Of a stretch of 40,375 nt of DNA, positions 1 to 7,301 are shown piece after piece. The notes below the pieces were generated by a model. The model had not been told where the DNA came from and ran no database searches. It saw nothing but the letters and a program-made list of their open reading frames with translations. The position numbers were made by a program, and so were the translations under genes. This DNA is from JAFAVZ01 sp036009105 (GTDB lineage: Bacteria > Acidobacteriota > Thermoanaerobaculia > Gp7-AA8): contig DASYMJ010000134.1 of assembly GCA_036009105.1 (NCBI GenBank), positions 1 to 40,375 on the forward strand, read 5' to 3'. Positions within the stretch are counted from its first letter, which is position 1. The number at the start of each line of letters is the position of its first letter.

Positions 1-1582
1 GGACGACTACATCGCGCTGGTGCAGGAGGTGGAGGAGAAGTTCCTGGCCGGCGTGCAGACCAACATCCGCACCCGCATCGCCACCGTCCCGGCCGGCCTG
101 AAGATGGCCTTCCAGCCCGGCTACTCCCGCACCTCGCGCGCCGGCGATCTGTACGACGAGAAGCTCTACTGCAACATCGACCAGGTGTCGAAGCGGGCGA
201 TGACCGATCTCCTCATGCGCTTCCCCGACCAGCCCGACTTCCGGCCGAAGTACGACAACTGGAAACGCGAGTCGAAGGTGCCGATCCTCGTGTTGAACGC
301 GACGACGCTGAACACGGGCCACAACTGGCAGTTCACCGCCAGCTGGATGGGCGAGTCGCCTCAGGCCATCAACGGCGCCATCGACGCCATCCCCCGCCTG
401 CGCCGCATGTATTACGACGGCGACGACATCCCGGGCGACTACGGCCGTTTCCCCCTCGGCCACGCCGTGGGCGCGTCCGCCTGCGTGCCGGGCCTCTTCG
501 AGCCGATCCCGCTGCCGAAGCTCTACCCCGATCGGACCGTGCGCCTCGTCGACGGCGGGGTGCACGACAACCAGGGGCTGGCCAGCCTGCTCGAGCAGTC
601 GTGCAACGTGGTGCTGATCAGCGACGCCAGCGGCCAGAGCCGGGAGGAGCTGAACCCGAAGGGGAGCATCCTCGGGGTCACCTCCCGCACCAACGACCTG
701 CTGCAGTTCCGCATCCGCGAAACGCAATACGATCAGCTGCAGGCCCTGACCCGCTCCGGCGCAATCGAGGGCTTGATGTTCATCCATCTGACCAGCGAGC
801 TCGATGCGGACGCCATCTCCTGGATCAACGCGAAGGACCAGGACGACATCCCGCAGCAGCGCGACCCGACGACGTCGTACGGCGTCGACCGCATCGTGCA
901 GAAGCAGCTGGCCGAGGTGCGGACGGACCTCGACTCGTTCTCCGATGCCGAGGCCTACTCGCTGATGATGAGCGGATACCTCATGGCCGGCGACGCGCTG
1001 AAGGAGAAGGGTTGCGCGCCGACGTTGCCGCTGAAGGAGAAGCAGGCGTCCTGGCGCTTCCTCGCCGTCGAGGAGGCGATGACCAAGCCGGCCTCCGCGC
1101 CGAACGTGCGGATGCGGCGCCTGCTCCGCGTGTCGAACAAGCTGCCGTGGAAGATCTGGCGCCTGTCCCCGCTGCCGTACGTCGTGACCTTCGCACTGCT
1201 GGTGGTGATCGCCGGCCTGGCCGCGCTGGTGTGGAGCAAGGTGCCGCCGCCGACGGCCGCGCAGGTGGGGTGGGCGGCGGGCGGGCTGGTCGCGCTGATG
1301 GGGGCGACCATCGTCCCGGCGATGATCTTCGCGAAAAAACGCTTTCTGGAAGTGGTGCTGGGCTGGTTCGTGGCCACCGGCCTCGCCTTGGCCAGCTGGC
1401 TCCACGTCACGATCTACGACCAGATGTTCCTCTGGTACGGCTCGTGGGAGGCGAAGCCGAAGTCCTCGGCCTTTGCGGCACCCGATTCACCGAAGCTGAC
1501 CATCAAGGCCACGCCGCCGGCGGCGAAGCCGGCGCGGCGACCGGTGGTGCGGCGGGTGCTGAATCTCTTCTCGCCGCCGTAG
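1..1582 (+). CDS. Patatin-like phospholipase, C-terminal part (5' truncated)
   Basis: The reading frame is open from the first bases of the window, so the gene starts upstream; a GTG at 20 is internal. The Asp-Gly-Gly of the patatin Ser-Asp dyad is visible (codons 551-559, in the context VRLVDGGVHDNQG). The nucleophile GxSxG motif would lie in the missing part. After the catalytic region come about 90 residues without a recognised motif. Three hydrophobic segments follow (about 1168-1230, 1258-1330 and 1345-1420) and then a Pro/Ala/Lys-rich tail, so the protein is probably a membrane-bound lipid acyl hydrolase. Membrane-anchored patatins are known, but the physiological substrate cannot be read from sequence. 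A palindromic element begins two bases after the stop. Confidence 0.8.
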   Translation, partial: DDYIALVQEVEEKFLAGVQTNIRTRIATVPAGLKMAFQPGYSRTSRAGDLYDEKLYCNIDQVSKRAMTDLLMRFPDQPDFRPKYDNWKRESKVPILVLNATTLNTGHNWQFTASWMGESPQAINGAIDAIPRLRRMYYDGDDIPGDYGRFPLGHAVGASACVPGLFEPIPLPKLYPDRTVRLVDGGVHDNQGLASLLEQSCNVVLISDASGQSREELNPKGSILGVTSRTNDLLQFRIRETQYDQLQALTRSGAIEGLMFIHLTSELDADAISWINAKDQDDIPQQRDPTTSYGVDRIVQKQLAEVRTDLDSFSDAEAYSLMMSGYLMAGDALKEKGCAPTLPLKEKQASWRFLAVEEAMTKPASAPNVRMRRLLRVSNKLPWKIWRLSPLPYVVTFALLVVIAGLAALVWSKVPPPTAAQVGWAAGGLVALMGATIVPAMIFAKKRFLEVVLGWFVATGLALASWLHVTIYDQMFLWYGSWEAKPKSSAFAAPDSPKLTIKATPPAAKPARRPVVRRVLNLFSPP

Positions 1583-1583
1583 G

Positions 1584-1657
1584 AATGTAGGGCCGGCTCT
1601 CAGCCGGCCCCACTATCCGTTGCTGGCGGGCCGGCTGAGAGCCGCCCTCACATTTTA
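1584..1657. repeat. Palindromic element, copy 1, at a convergent gene end
   Basis: An inverted repeat with arms of about 25 bases around a loop of about 20 bases. Each arm contains GGCCGGCTCTCAGCCGGCC or its complement and can itself fold on a three-base loop. It starts directly after the stop of the patatin gene and overlaps the stop codon of the convergent minus-strand gene. A second copy lies at 16387-16460. It can act as a bidirectional terminator; its dispersal points to a REP-like element. Confidence 0.85.
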
Positions 1658-1960
1658 CGAGTGGCCCAGCTCCAGCGCATCGCCGTTCTTCGCGGCGGTG
1701 CGCAGCTTCACGGCGTAGCCGATCAGCGCCACGGGGACGCCGACGGTGAGCGCGAATTTGAACAGCTTGGGGAAACCGAAGCCGACCAGCAGGCCCACCA
1801 CCGCGCCGCCGGCGACGATCTCCGTGGCGTGCTCTTTCGCTACCGACTTGAAGTCGAGGGTGGTGCGCAGGCGGCGGTCCAGCTCGTCGATCCGGTCCCC
1901 GATGCCGTCCCGCGCCCGCTCGATGCTGCGCTCGATGTCCTGCTTCTCCGTCGCATCCAT
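1655..1960 (-). CDS. Small membrane-associated stress protein (DUF3618-like), 101 aa
   Basis: The protein begins with a charged helical stretch (MDATEKQDIERSIERARDGI) and continues with a predicted amphipathic coil to about residue 45. Two short glycine-rich hydrophobic segments follow (about 50-68 and 70-88). This layout resembles DUF3618/YqjD-type proteins, which in known cases are inner-membrane proteins linked to stationary phase or ribosome association. The start codon overlaps the stop of the upstream holin-like gene in a TAATG junction, so the two are translationally coupled. Family assignment is by layout and neighbour rather than by a catalytic motif. No enzymatic function is suggested. 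Confidence 0.65.
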   Translation of the reverse strand: MDATEKQDIERSIERARDGIGDRIDELDRRLRTTLDFKSVAKEHATEIVAGGAVVGLLVGFGFPKLFKFALTVGVPVALIGYAVKLRTAAKNGDALELGHS

Positions 1961-2376
1961 TACTTGCTCCTCACCCGGGCCACGTCGGCCTTGATCGTCT
2001 CGATGTCGGACTTGATCTGCTCGATCGACTGGTTGGGGACGAACTGCACCGCGGCGAACTTCTTCTTCCCCATCATGGCCAGCACGCCGGCCAGCGCGAA
2101 GAGAGCGATGGTCACGATGAGGCTGGAGAGCCAGGCCGGCACGCCGAGCGCGACCAGGCCCAGGGTGATGGTGACGAAGAGGAAGCCGAGGCCGAAGATG
2201 GCCAGGGCGGCGGCACCGGCGAACATCGCCGCGCCCCCTCCCAGTTTGGCCACCGTGTCTTTGATCTCGAGCTTGAGCAGCGCGATCTCGCTGCGGAAGA
2301 GCGTCGAGAAGTCGGCGGTGAGGTCTTTGATGATGTTGCCGAGCGAGCGGTCGTCTGTTGCGTAGTTGCTGGCCAT
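1960..2376 (-). CDS. Phage-holin-superfamily-III-like membrane protein (DUF1469/YqjE type), 138 aa
   Basis: A soluble N-terminal helix (about residues 10-45, with the typical context LGNIIKDLTADFSTLFRSEI) is followed by two hydrophobic segments (about 48-75 and 80-103). A charged C-terminal helix ends in KSDIETIKADVARVRSK. This is the layout of the DUF1469/Holin-X family, which often sits beside DUF3618 or DUF883 genes, as here. The start at 2376 was preferred over an in-frame upstream ATG at 2439. That extension is basic and non-homologous in look, and it would run through the queD start on the other strand. Its role is probably in the cell envelope; no lysis function is implied. Confidence 0.75.
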   Translation of the reverse strand: MASNYATDDRSLGNIIKDLTADFSTLFRSEIALLKLEIKDTVAKLGGGAAMFAGAAALAIFGLGFLFVTITLGLVALGVPAWLSSLIVTIALFALAGVLAMMGKKKFAAVQFVPNQSIEQIKSDIETIKADVARVRSK

Positions 2377-2416
2377 ACTGAGTTGCGTATGGAGCAAAAC
2401 CTTCGCCAGTGGCGTG

Positions 2417-2422
2417 TATGCT
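2417..2422 (+). promoter_or_regulatory. -10-like hexamer of queD (leaderless candidate)
   Basis: TATGCT lies 11 bases before the queD ATG and no Shine-Dalgarno sequence lies between. With a normal -10 to start-site distance the transcript would begin about four bases before the ATG. No convincing -35 box is seen. Confidence 0.4.
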
Positions 2423-2433
2423 CTCGCCCGACA

Positions 2434-2826
2434 ATGCAATCACACTTCGTGGAGCTGGTGAAGGACTTTGATTTCGAGGCCGCTCACCTGCTGCCGAACG
2501 TGCCCGCGGGACACAAATGCCGCCGCCTGCACGGCCACTCCTTCCGGGGCGAGGTCGCCGTGCGCGGCGAGGTCGACCCCCGGACCGGCTGGCTCATCGA
2601 CTTCGCCGAGCTCAAGCAGGTGGTCGACCCCATCGTCCGCGAGCTCGACCACTACTACCTCAACGACATCCCCGGCCTGGAAAACCCCACCTCGGAGATG
2701 CTGGCCGCGTGGATTTTCCGGCGGCTGTCGGGCACGGTGCCGGGTCTTTACCGCGTGACGATCGAGGAGACGTGCTCGTCGCGGTGTCACTATTTTGGCG
2801 ATCAGCGACCAGCCGTTACTGGCTGA
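2434..2826 (+). CDS. queD: 6-carboxy-5,6,7,8-tetrahydropterin synthase (QueD/PTPS family)
   Basis: This enzyme converts dihydroneopterin triphosphate to 6-carboxytetrahydropterin in the 7-deazaguanine (queuosine) pathway. All expected residues are visible in 130 aa. The zinc histidines are in DFEAAH and in LHGHSF, and the catalytic Cys is in GHKCRRLHGH. DFAELK, LDHYYLND, NPTSE and the substrate-binding Glu in the IEET segment follow. The ATG at 2434 was chosen over 2383 because the family begins just before the FDFEAAH strand. No other queuosine gene is in the window. The last codons, encoding GDQRPAVTG, share an 18-base stretch with the tail of the LCP gene ending at 14505. The 3' end overlaps the convergent gene by 11 bases. 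Confidence 0.92.
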   Translation: MQSHFVELVKDFDFEAAHLLPNVPAGHKCRRLHGHSFRGEVAVRGEVDPRTGWLIDFAELKQVVDPIVRELDHYYLNDIPGLENPTSEMLAAWIFRRLSGTVPGLYRVTIEETCSSRCHYFGDQRPAVTG

Positions 2827-5011
2827 CCGGCGCCGTGATCGAGGTAGGCCACGGGTAATCGATGCGCTGGGCGATCGCGTCGAAGGCGTTGGACGTTGCC
2901 GCGGCCGGGGGCAGGAGCAGCAGGCGAACCGACTTCGGCGGAAGGTTGCGGCCGGTCCAGATGCCGTCGCGGTTGGTGGCGAGCAGCGACCAGGTCGCGA
3001 AGGACAACGGCGGTCCGGAGAGCCGCACGCCGTCGAGCCAGAGTGCAACGCTGGCGCCGGCCACGGCGCCCTTCGCCACGACGGTCAGCGGCTCCGCCGG
3101 CGGATCGAGCGTCCAGATATCGGGATCGCCTTCGGCGGCCGGCGTCCAGACCCGGACCGTGCTCGCCGCCTGCGCGTGGCGCACGAGGAGGACAGCGCCG
3201 GCGGCGACGTCGGGCAGTTCCAGGCTGCCGGCGTTGCCGGCAACGCCGCGCCAGAGCGGCTTCATGGCGGCATCGAAGGCCCACGCCTCCGCCTGCGCCG
3301 CCGGAGCGCCGCCATGGAGGCGCAGTTGCAGTGATCCGGCGGTGCGAAGCGGCTTCAGGACGACCTCGAGGTCGTGATGCTGGTCGTCCACGATCATCGT
3401 CCGTTCCGACGGCGCGTAATGGTCGGCGCGCGCGCCGACGTACAGTTCTCCCTCGTCCAGCGGAGGGAGCACGGCTGCGCCGGCATCGTCGGTCATGATG
3501 CGCTGCGCGGCGGTGCGCTTGTTCGTCGCGTCGTTCCCGACGATCACCTGCGCGCCGGCAATGCCGCGCCCGGTCGCGGCGTCGCGTACGTGGACGACGT
3601 AATCGGTGCGCGGCACGTGGAAATCGACGGTACCGCTCTGGAGAATCTCGCGAAAGGCATCAAGGTACGGCGGCTGATTCCCGCCGGCGATCGTCACCCG
3701 CGCCGTGTGCACCTTCGGCCACCAAAACGTGGTGGCGTACTCGCCGCGCTCGTTCGTCTGCACACGGCGCCATTCCTGTTCGTTGAGAAACTCGATCTCC
3801 GCGGCCGCGCGCTCTTTGCCGTGGAAGACGGTGCCGGTGACGGCGATGGGCTGGAGGTCGAAGTTCACCTTCGCGTCTTCGCCCGAGGAGAGATCGAGGA
3901 GCTCCGAGGTCGTCCATTCGCCGACGTGCAGCGTTGCGGTGAGCGTCTCCGCCGGCAACGCGTTGAGGTCGTGCCTTCCGGGAGCGACGGGCAGGCTGCG
4001 CACGAGCTCCTTCGTTGCAGCGCGGCTGACTTCGAGCCGCAGTTTCTCGGCGATGGTGACGCCGGCCGGGACGGTGATCGATACGTGCGCGTCCGGCAGC
4101 TTCTGGAGCTGCGCGCGGATCGTCGTGACCTTACCGCGCGTCAGATCGATCTCGCGCGCCGGCCAGAACGCGGCGTCGGATTGCAGCGAGATCGTGGCGT
4201 GCCGCGCCGCGACACCGTACCAGACGGCGAGGACCCGGTCGAAGCCGTTCAGCAGGACGTCGGGCGCGCGCTTGCTGTCGAGCGCGAGGCGGATGGGCAC
4301 CGGCTTGCCGCTGAGCTGCATCTCGGGCGTTTTCGACAACACCACGAAGACGTCGCTGTCTATCGGCGGCACGGGCCAGACTTCGGCGGTGCGGTCCGCC
4401 GTGATCTCGATCGGCTTCGAGAGCGCGACCGCCTCATTCGTCTTGCGGTCGAATCGACCGACGAGAATGCGCCCTTCCGGCATCTGCACGGGCTTGTGCA
4501 CATTCGCCGCGGCAACGCGCCGGTCGAAGACCCGCGAGCCCCAAGCGTGCCGTGATTCGATCGACACCAGCCGCAGGCCTTCTGTATCAGCCAGCGACCG
4601 ATCCCGCGGAACGACGACCCGGCCGGCCGGCGCAAGCGGAGAAATGGCAGCCATGCCCACCCCTTCAAACGGCCGCCGGCCATAAGACAGCATACCCATG
4701 GCCGGCGTCATGCGGCCGTCCGCCTCGAGCCAGTGGTTGTACTGGCCGGCAGAGGGAAGGGCGAACCACTTGCCGCAGGGATAAGTGAACTCTCGATCGA
4801 GATCGTTAAGAGGTACGAGATGGACGTCGCATCCCTCCGCCGTTTCCAGCGGCCGTGGATCGCCGCTGGGCGCTGGTGGATCCGCCGGCCAGAAGAGGAT
4901 TCCACGCAAACCGTTCACGTTGCCGCTGCGCAGATCGGGAGGAGTCACGGCGCGAGCAGCGAGCGTCGCCGCCGTGAGAACGATCAGAACCACGAGCAGG
5001 CGGCGAGCCAT
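2816..5011 (-). CDS. Large secreted protein with carboxypeptidase-regulatory-like beta-sandwich domains, 731 aa
   Basis: A Sec signal peptide is visible (MARRLLVVLIVLTAATLAAR, cleavage near ARA). The rest is beta-rich. Two stretches look like carboxypeptidase-regulatory or CNA-B type sandwiches: around residues 385-450 (TGTVFHGKERAAAEIEFLNE, then ERGEYATTFWW) and 470-560 (VHVRDAATGRGIAGAQVIVG, then the DDAGAAVLPPL strand). No catalytic motif was recognised. The protein is probably an extracytoplasmic binding or structural protein. It is the last gene of the minus-strand run that includes pcm and the polysaccharide genes. Only six bases separate its start from the stop of the Cys-rich peptide gene, so the two are probably co-transcribed. 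Confidence 0.7.
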   Translation of the reverse strand: MARRLLVVLIVLTAATLAARAVTPPDLRSGNVNGLRGILFWPADPPAPSGDPRPLETAEGCDVHLVPLNDLDREFTYPCGKWFALPSAGQYNHWLEADGRMTPAMGMLSYGRRPFEGVGMAAISPLAPAGRVVVPRDRSLADTEGLRLVSIESRHAWGSRVFDRRVAAANVHKPVQMPEGRILVGRFDRKTNEAVALSKPIEITADRTAEVWPVPPIDSDVFVVLSKTPEMQLSGKPVPIRLALDSKRAPDVLLNGFDRVLAVWYGVAARHATISLQSDAAFWPAREIDLTRGKVTTIRAQLQKLPDAHVSITVPAGVTIAEKLRLEVSRAATKELVRSLPVAPGRHDLNALPAETLTATLHVGEWTTSELLDLSSGEDAKVNFDLQPIAVTGTVFHGKERAAAEIEFLNEQEWRRVQTNERGEYATTFWWPKVHTARVTIAGGNQPPYLDAFREILQSGTVDFHVPRTDYVVHVRDAATGRGIAGAQVIVGNDATNKRTAAQRIMTDDAGAAVLPPLDEGELYVGARADHYAPSERTMIVDDQHHDLEVVLKPLRTAGSLQLRLHGGAPAAQAEAWAFDAAMKPLWRGVAGNAGSLELPDVAAGAVLLVRHAQAASTVRVWTPAAEGDPDIWTLDPPAEPLTVVAKGAVAGASVALWLDGVRLSGPPLSFATWSLLATNRDGIWTGRNLPPKSVRLLLLPPAAATSNAFDAIAQRIDYPWPTSITAPVSQ

Positions 5012-5017
5012 TTGGTG

Positions 5018-5275
5018 CTAAAAGCCGGACGCAGTCTGCGGTGACGTGCAGCACGGCGTGTTCGTCATGCTTCCGCAATCCGGTCCAAACAGCTGAACGC
5101 AGCCAGTTGTGTAGGCTTCCGTATGATTGCAGAAGCCGCCGAAGTTGACGTCGTGCGTGACGCACTTCGTGCTGCAGATCACGTCGACGCACCGACCGCC
5201 GTCCGCTGTTGCATCGCGGGAACCCGCCAGAATCGAACTCACCAGAAGCGCGCCGAGAACCCAACGGTGACGCAT
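5018..5275 (-). CDS. Small secreted cysteine-rich protein, 85 aa
   Basis: The ATG at 5275 is preceded by a purine-rich GGGGGAAAG. A signal peptide of about 24 residues (MRHRWVLGALLVSSILAGS...) leads to a mature part of about 60 residues. That part holds eight cysteines, spaced as single residues and ending in a CC pair (GRC, VIC, TKC, GFC, TGC, PDC, PCC). This fits a disulphide-stabilised exported peptide. I do not recognise the family. The reading frame is open further upstream, but that extension has no signal peptide and runs antisense-like through pcm. The neighbours are pcm upstream and a secreted beta-sandwich protein downstream, six bases away. Confidence 0.65.
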   Translation of the reverse strand: MRHRWVLGALLVSSILAGSRDATADGGRCVDVICSTKCVTHDVNFGGFCNHTEAYTTGCVQLFGPDCGSMTNTPCCTSPQTASGF

Positions 5276-5318
5276 AGGTGTCTTTCCCCCTTTCCGGATT
5301 GGCGACAGTGTAGCGTCG

Positions 5319-5933
5319 CTACCGCAGCGGCACAAATCGCACCGGCTCCAGCCTCTCCCGCACCAGCCGCCCTCCCTCCCGCCGCACCAGCCACAAGTAC
5401 TGCAGGTCGGCGTCGCCCGCGGGGATGATGCAGCGGCCGCCTTCCGCAAGTTGGTCCAGCAGCTCGTCCGGGATGGTGGCCGGGGCGGCGGCGGCGAGGA
5501 TGGCGTCGAACGGGGCCTGGTCGCGGAAGATGCGCACGCCATCGCCGATGCGGAGCACCACGTTCGTGATGCCGAGGTGGGCGAGGCGGTCGGCCACGCC
5601 GAGGGCGAGCTGCGGCTCGAGCTCGGCGCTGTAGACGATGCGGGCCAGGCGGGCCAGGATCGCCGTCTGGTAGCCCGAGCCGGTGCCGATCTCCAGCACC
5701 TTCTCCTCGCCGCGCAGCTGCAGCACCGCGGTCATGTAGCCGACGATGAACGGCTGGGAGATGGTCTGGCCGCACTCGAGCGGCAGCGGCGCGTCGTCGT
5801 AGGCGGAGGCGCGGAGATGGGGCGGGACGAAGAGCGCGCGGGGGACGGAGCGGATGGCGTCGAGCACCCGCTCGTCGCGAACGCCGCGCGCCTCGATCTG
5901 CGCACGGATCATCGAATCGTCATCTCGCTCCAC
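5319..5933 (-). CDS. pcm: Protein-L-isoaspartate O-methyltransferase
   Basis: A SAM-dependent methyltransferase that repairs isoaspartyl residues in aged proteins. The family opening is seen (RGVRDERVLDAIRSVPRALF), then the substrate-side segment (DDAPLPLECGQTISQP), the SAM loop VLEIGTGSGYQTAIL and post-motifs AELEPQLA and PFDAILAAAA. At 204 aa the length is normal. The GTG at 5933 overlaps the upstream gene by 14 bases. An ATG at 5912, before IRAQIEARG, is an equally possible start and would leave a gap of seven bases. The gene is part of the minus-strand run and is probably translated together with the upstream membrane protein. Confidence 0.93.
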   Translation of the reverse strand: MERDDDSMIRAQIEARGVRDERVLDAIRSVPRALFVPPHLRASAYDDAPLPLECGQTISQPFIVGYMTAVLQLRGEEKVLEIGTGSGYQTAILARLARIVYSAELEPQLALGVADRLAHLGITNVVLRIGDGVRIFRDQAPFDAILAAAAPATIPDELLDQLAEGGRCIIPAGDADLQYLWLVRREGGRLVRERLEPVRFVPLR

Positions 5934-6996
5934 GAGGCGGCGTTCTTTCCACGATTTTCAACTTCAGTACCCGGTCCTCGTTGCGGGTCAGCGACGGCAG
6001 GCTGACCAGGCAGGCCCCTTCTTCCGGCACGCCGGTGAGCGTCGCGTTGCGGCGCAGGGCCCAGCCGCCGGCGAGCGCGACCTTCGTCACGCGCGGCGGG
6101 AGCCAGATCTTCACCGTCGGATTGGGCAGCGGCGCATCGCCGCGGTTCGTCATGCGGACGGAGAAGAGCCGCGGGTTCGGCATCCGGTCGACGCTGAAGG
6201 CGAAGCGCTCCTTCCGCGCCGAGAGCCGCGCGTCGGGCGTCAGGGTCTTGGCCACCTGCGCGGCGCCGATCGCGCCGTCGGAGATCGGCTGGCCGGAGAC
6301 CCAGCGGAACGCCGTGCGCAGCAGCAGCATCAGCTGGTTGTCCTCGGCGCGGGTGAGCGAGCGCGGATCGAGGCCGATCCAGAGGTAGCGCGCACCGGCG
6401 TCTTCCATGTGCATCACCACCGCCCGCGCGTTCTCCTTCCACCGCGCGTCGACCACCATGCGCGGCGACTCCTTGAGCATGGTCACCGGCATGGGCCGCA
6501 CCGGCAACTCATAGCCGGGGGTGATGCGCGCCAGCACGGGCGAGACCGACTCCGACATCTTCAGCACGCCGTCCGACAGGTCGTGGTCATAGGCGAAGCG
6601 GAGCTTGCCGATGGGCGTCTCCGGCGGCGCGCCGAGGAAGGCGATGGCGCCGCCGCGGTGGACGAAGTCGTCGAGGACGGCGGCCAGCTGTGGCGAGATG
6701 CGCGGGACGTCGCAGAAGATGACGACGCCTTCGATGGGGTCGAAGGTCTCCAGCGGGACGAGCGTGGGGGAGAGCTCGGCGCGGGTGAGGAGGCGGACCC
6801 ACGCCGCGGCGAGCGGCGAGCGGGAGTTGCCGGTGACGATGGTGATCTTCGGCAGCGCCTCGGGGTTGATGACGAGCGACTGCTTCTCGATGAACGACCA
6901 GATGGCCACCGAGCCGATCACGATCACGACCGCCACGATCGCGCCGTAGAAGGCGAGCAGCTTCCAGCTGACGCGGGATTCGTGTCGACGGGCCAT
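5920..6996 (-). CDS. Membrane-anchored protein with a GATase-like periplasmic domain, 358 aa, function unknown
   Basis: One N-terminal membrane segment (about residues 13-35, FYGAIVAVVIVIGSVAIWSF) anchors a large outside domain. Residues 48-125 look like an alternating beta/alpha fold (KITIVTGNSRSPL, GVVIFCDVPRISPQL, FVHRGGAIAFLG), which resembles the class I glutamine-amidotransferase-like or ThuA fold. The catalytic Cys-His pair is not apparent. The C-terminal 100 residues look like a beta-sandwich with an NEW3/CARDB feel (FSVRMTNRGDAPLPNPTVKI). It lies between the polysaccharide synthase operon and pcm, and its stop overlaps the pcm start region. A role in envelope polysaccharide handling is only inferred from position. 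Confidence 0.6.
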   Translation of the reverse strand: MARRHESRVSWKLLAFYGAIVAVVIVIGSVAIWSFIEKQSLVINPEALPKITIVTGNSRSPLAAAWVRLLTRAELSPTLVPLETFDPIEGVVIFCDVPRISPQLAAVLDDFVHRGGAIAFLGAPPETPIGKLRFAYDHDLSDGVLKMSESVSPVLARITPGYELPVRPMPVTMLKESPRMVVDARWKENARAVVMHMEDAGARYLWIGLDPRSLTRAEDNQLMLLLRTAFRWVSGQPISDGAIGAAQVAKTLTPDARLSARKERFAFSVDRMPNPRLFSVRMTNRGDAPLPNPTVKIWLPPRVTKVALAGGWALRRNATLTGVPEEGACLVSLPSLTRNEDRVLKLKIVERTPPRGAR

Positions 6997-7011
6997 GAAG
7001 GAGTAGTGACG

Positions 7012-7092
7012 AGTTGTCAGTTATCTGTTGTCGGTAGGCAAGCACCTACTGAAACCGACAACTGACAACTGACAACTGACAACTGACAACTG
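7012..7092. repeat. Inverted heptamer array (ACAACTG family)
   Basis: The right arm carries at least five tandem copies of GACAACT. The left arm carries the complement (AGTTGTCAGTT, then CTGTTGTCGGT). A loop of about 12 bases, GGCAAGCA with flanks, separates them. The element lies four bases beyond the stop of the 61-aa gene on the minus strand. The same heptamer family recurs at 31224-31276 and 34031-34059. It can fold as a strong hairpin and could end or stabilise the upstream transcript. Confidence 0.8.
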
Positions 7093-7096
7093 CCTT

Positions 7097-7282
7097 TCAC
7101 TTCGGCTGGTACTGGTCGAAGAACACCTTGACCTGCCCTTCCTGGCGCAGCTCGGCGGCCGTCTTCGGACGGCGCGCCTCGCGCACTTTGTACGCAAAGT
7201 ACGAGGCGACGGCGAGGATCAGGGTCACGACGATGGAGACGAAGATCACGGTGGCGAGGATGTTCACCCAATCGAAGCGCAT
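7097..7282 (-). CDS. Small single-span membrane protein, 61 aa
   Basis: The start ATG at 7282 has AAGGA about nine bases upstream. One hydrophobic helix (about residues 8-31, ILATVIFVSIVVTLILAVAS) is followed by a basic, then mixed-charge tail (KVREARRPKTAAELRQEG). It lies 19 bases after the GT2 synthase stop on the same strand. Small accessory membrane subunits are common beside processive synthases (PgaD next to PgaC is one example). It could be such a subunit, but no sequence signature proves that. The heptamer array at 7012-7092 follows directly. Confidence 0.7.
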   Translation of the reverse strand: MRFDWVNILATVIFVSIVVTLILAVASYFAYKVREARRPKTAAELRQEGQVKVFFDQYQPK

Positions 7283-7301
7283 GTGCGGTTTCCTTTTGTC
7301 C

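Noticed and set aside
7012..7092. Possible CRISPR-like or VNTR array
   Set aside because: Units are only 7 bases, without spacers, and are arranged as an inverted repeat. This is a hairpin element, not CRISPR.
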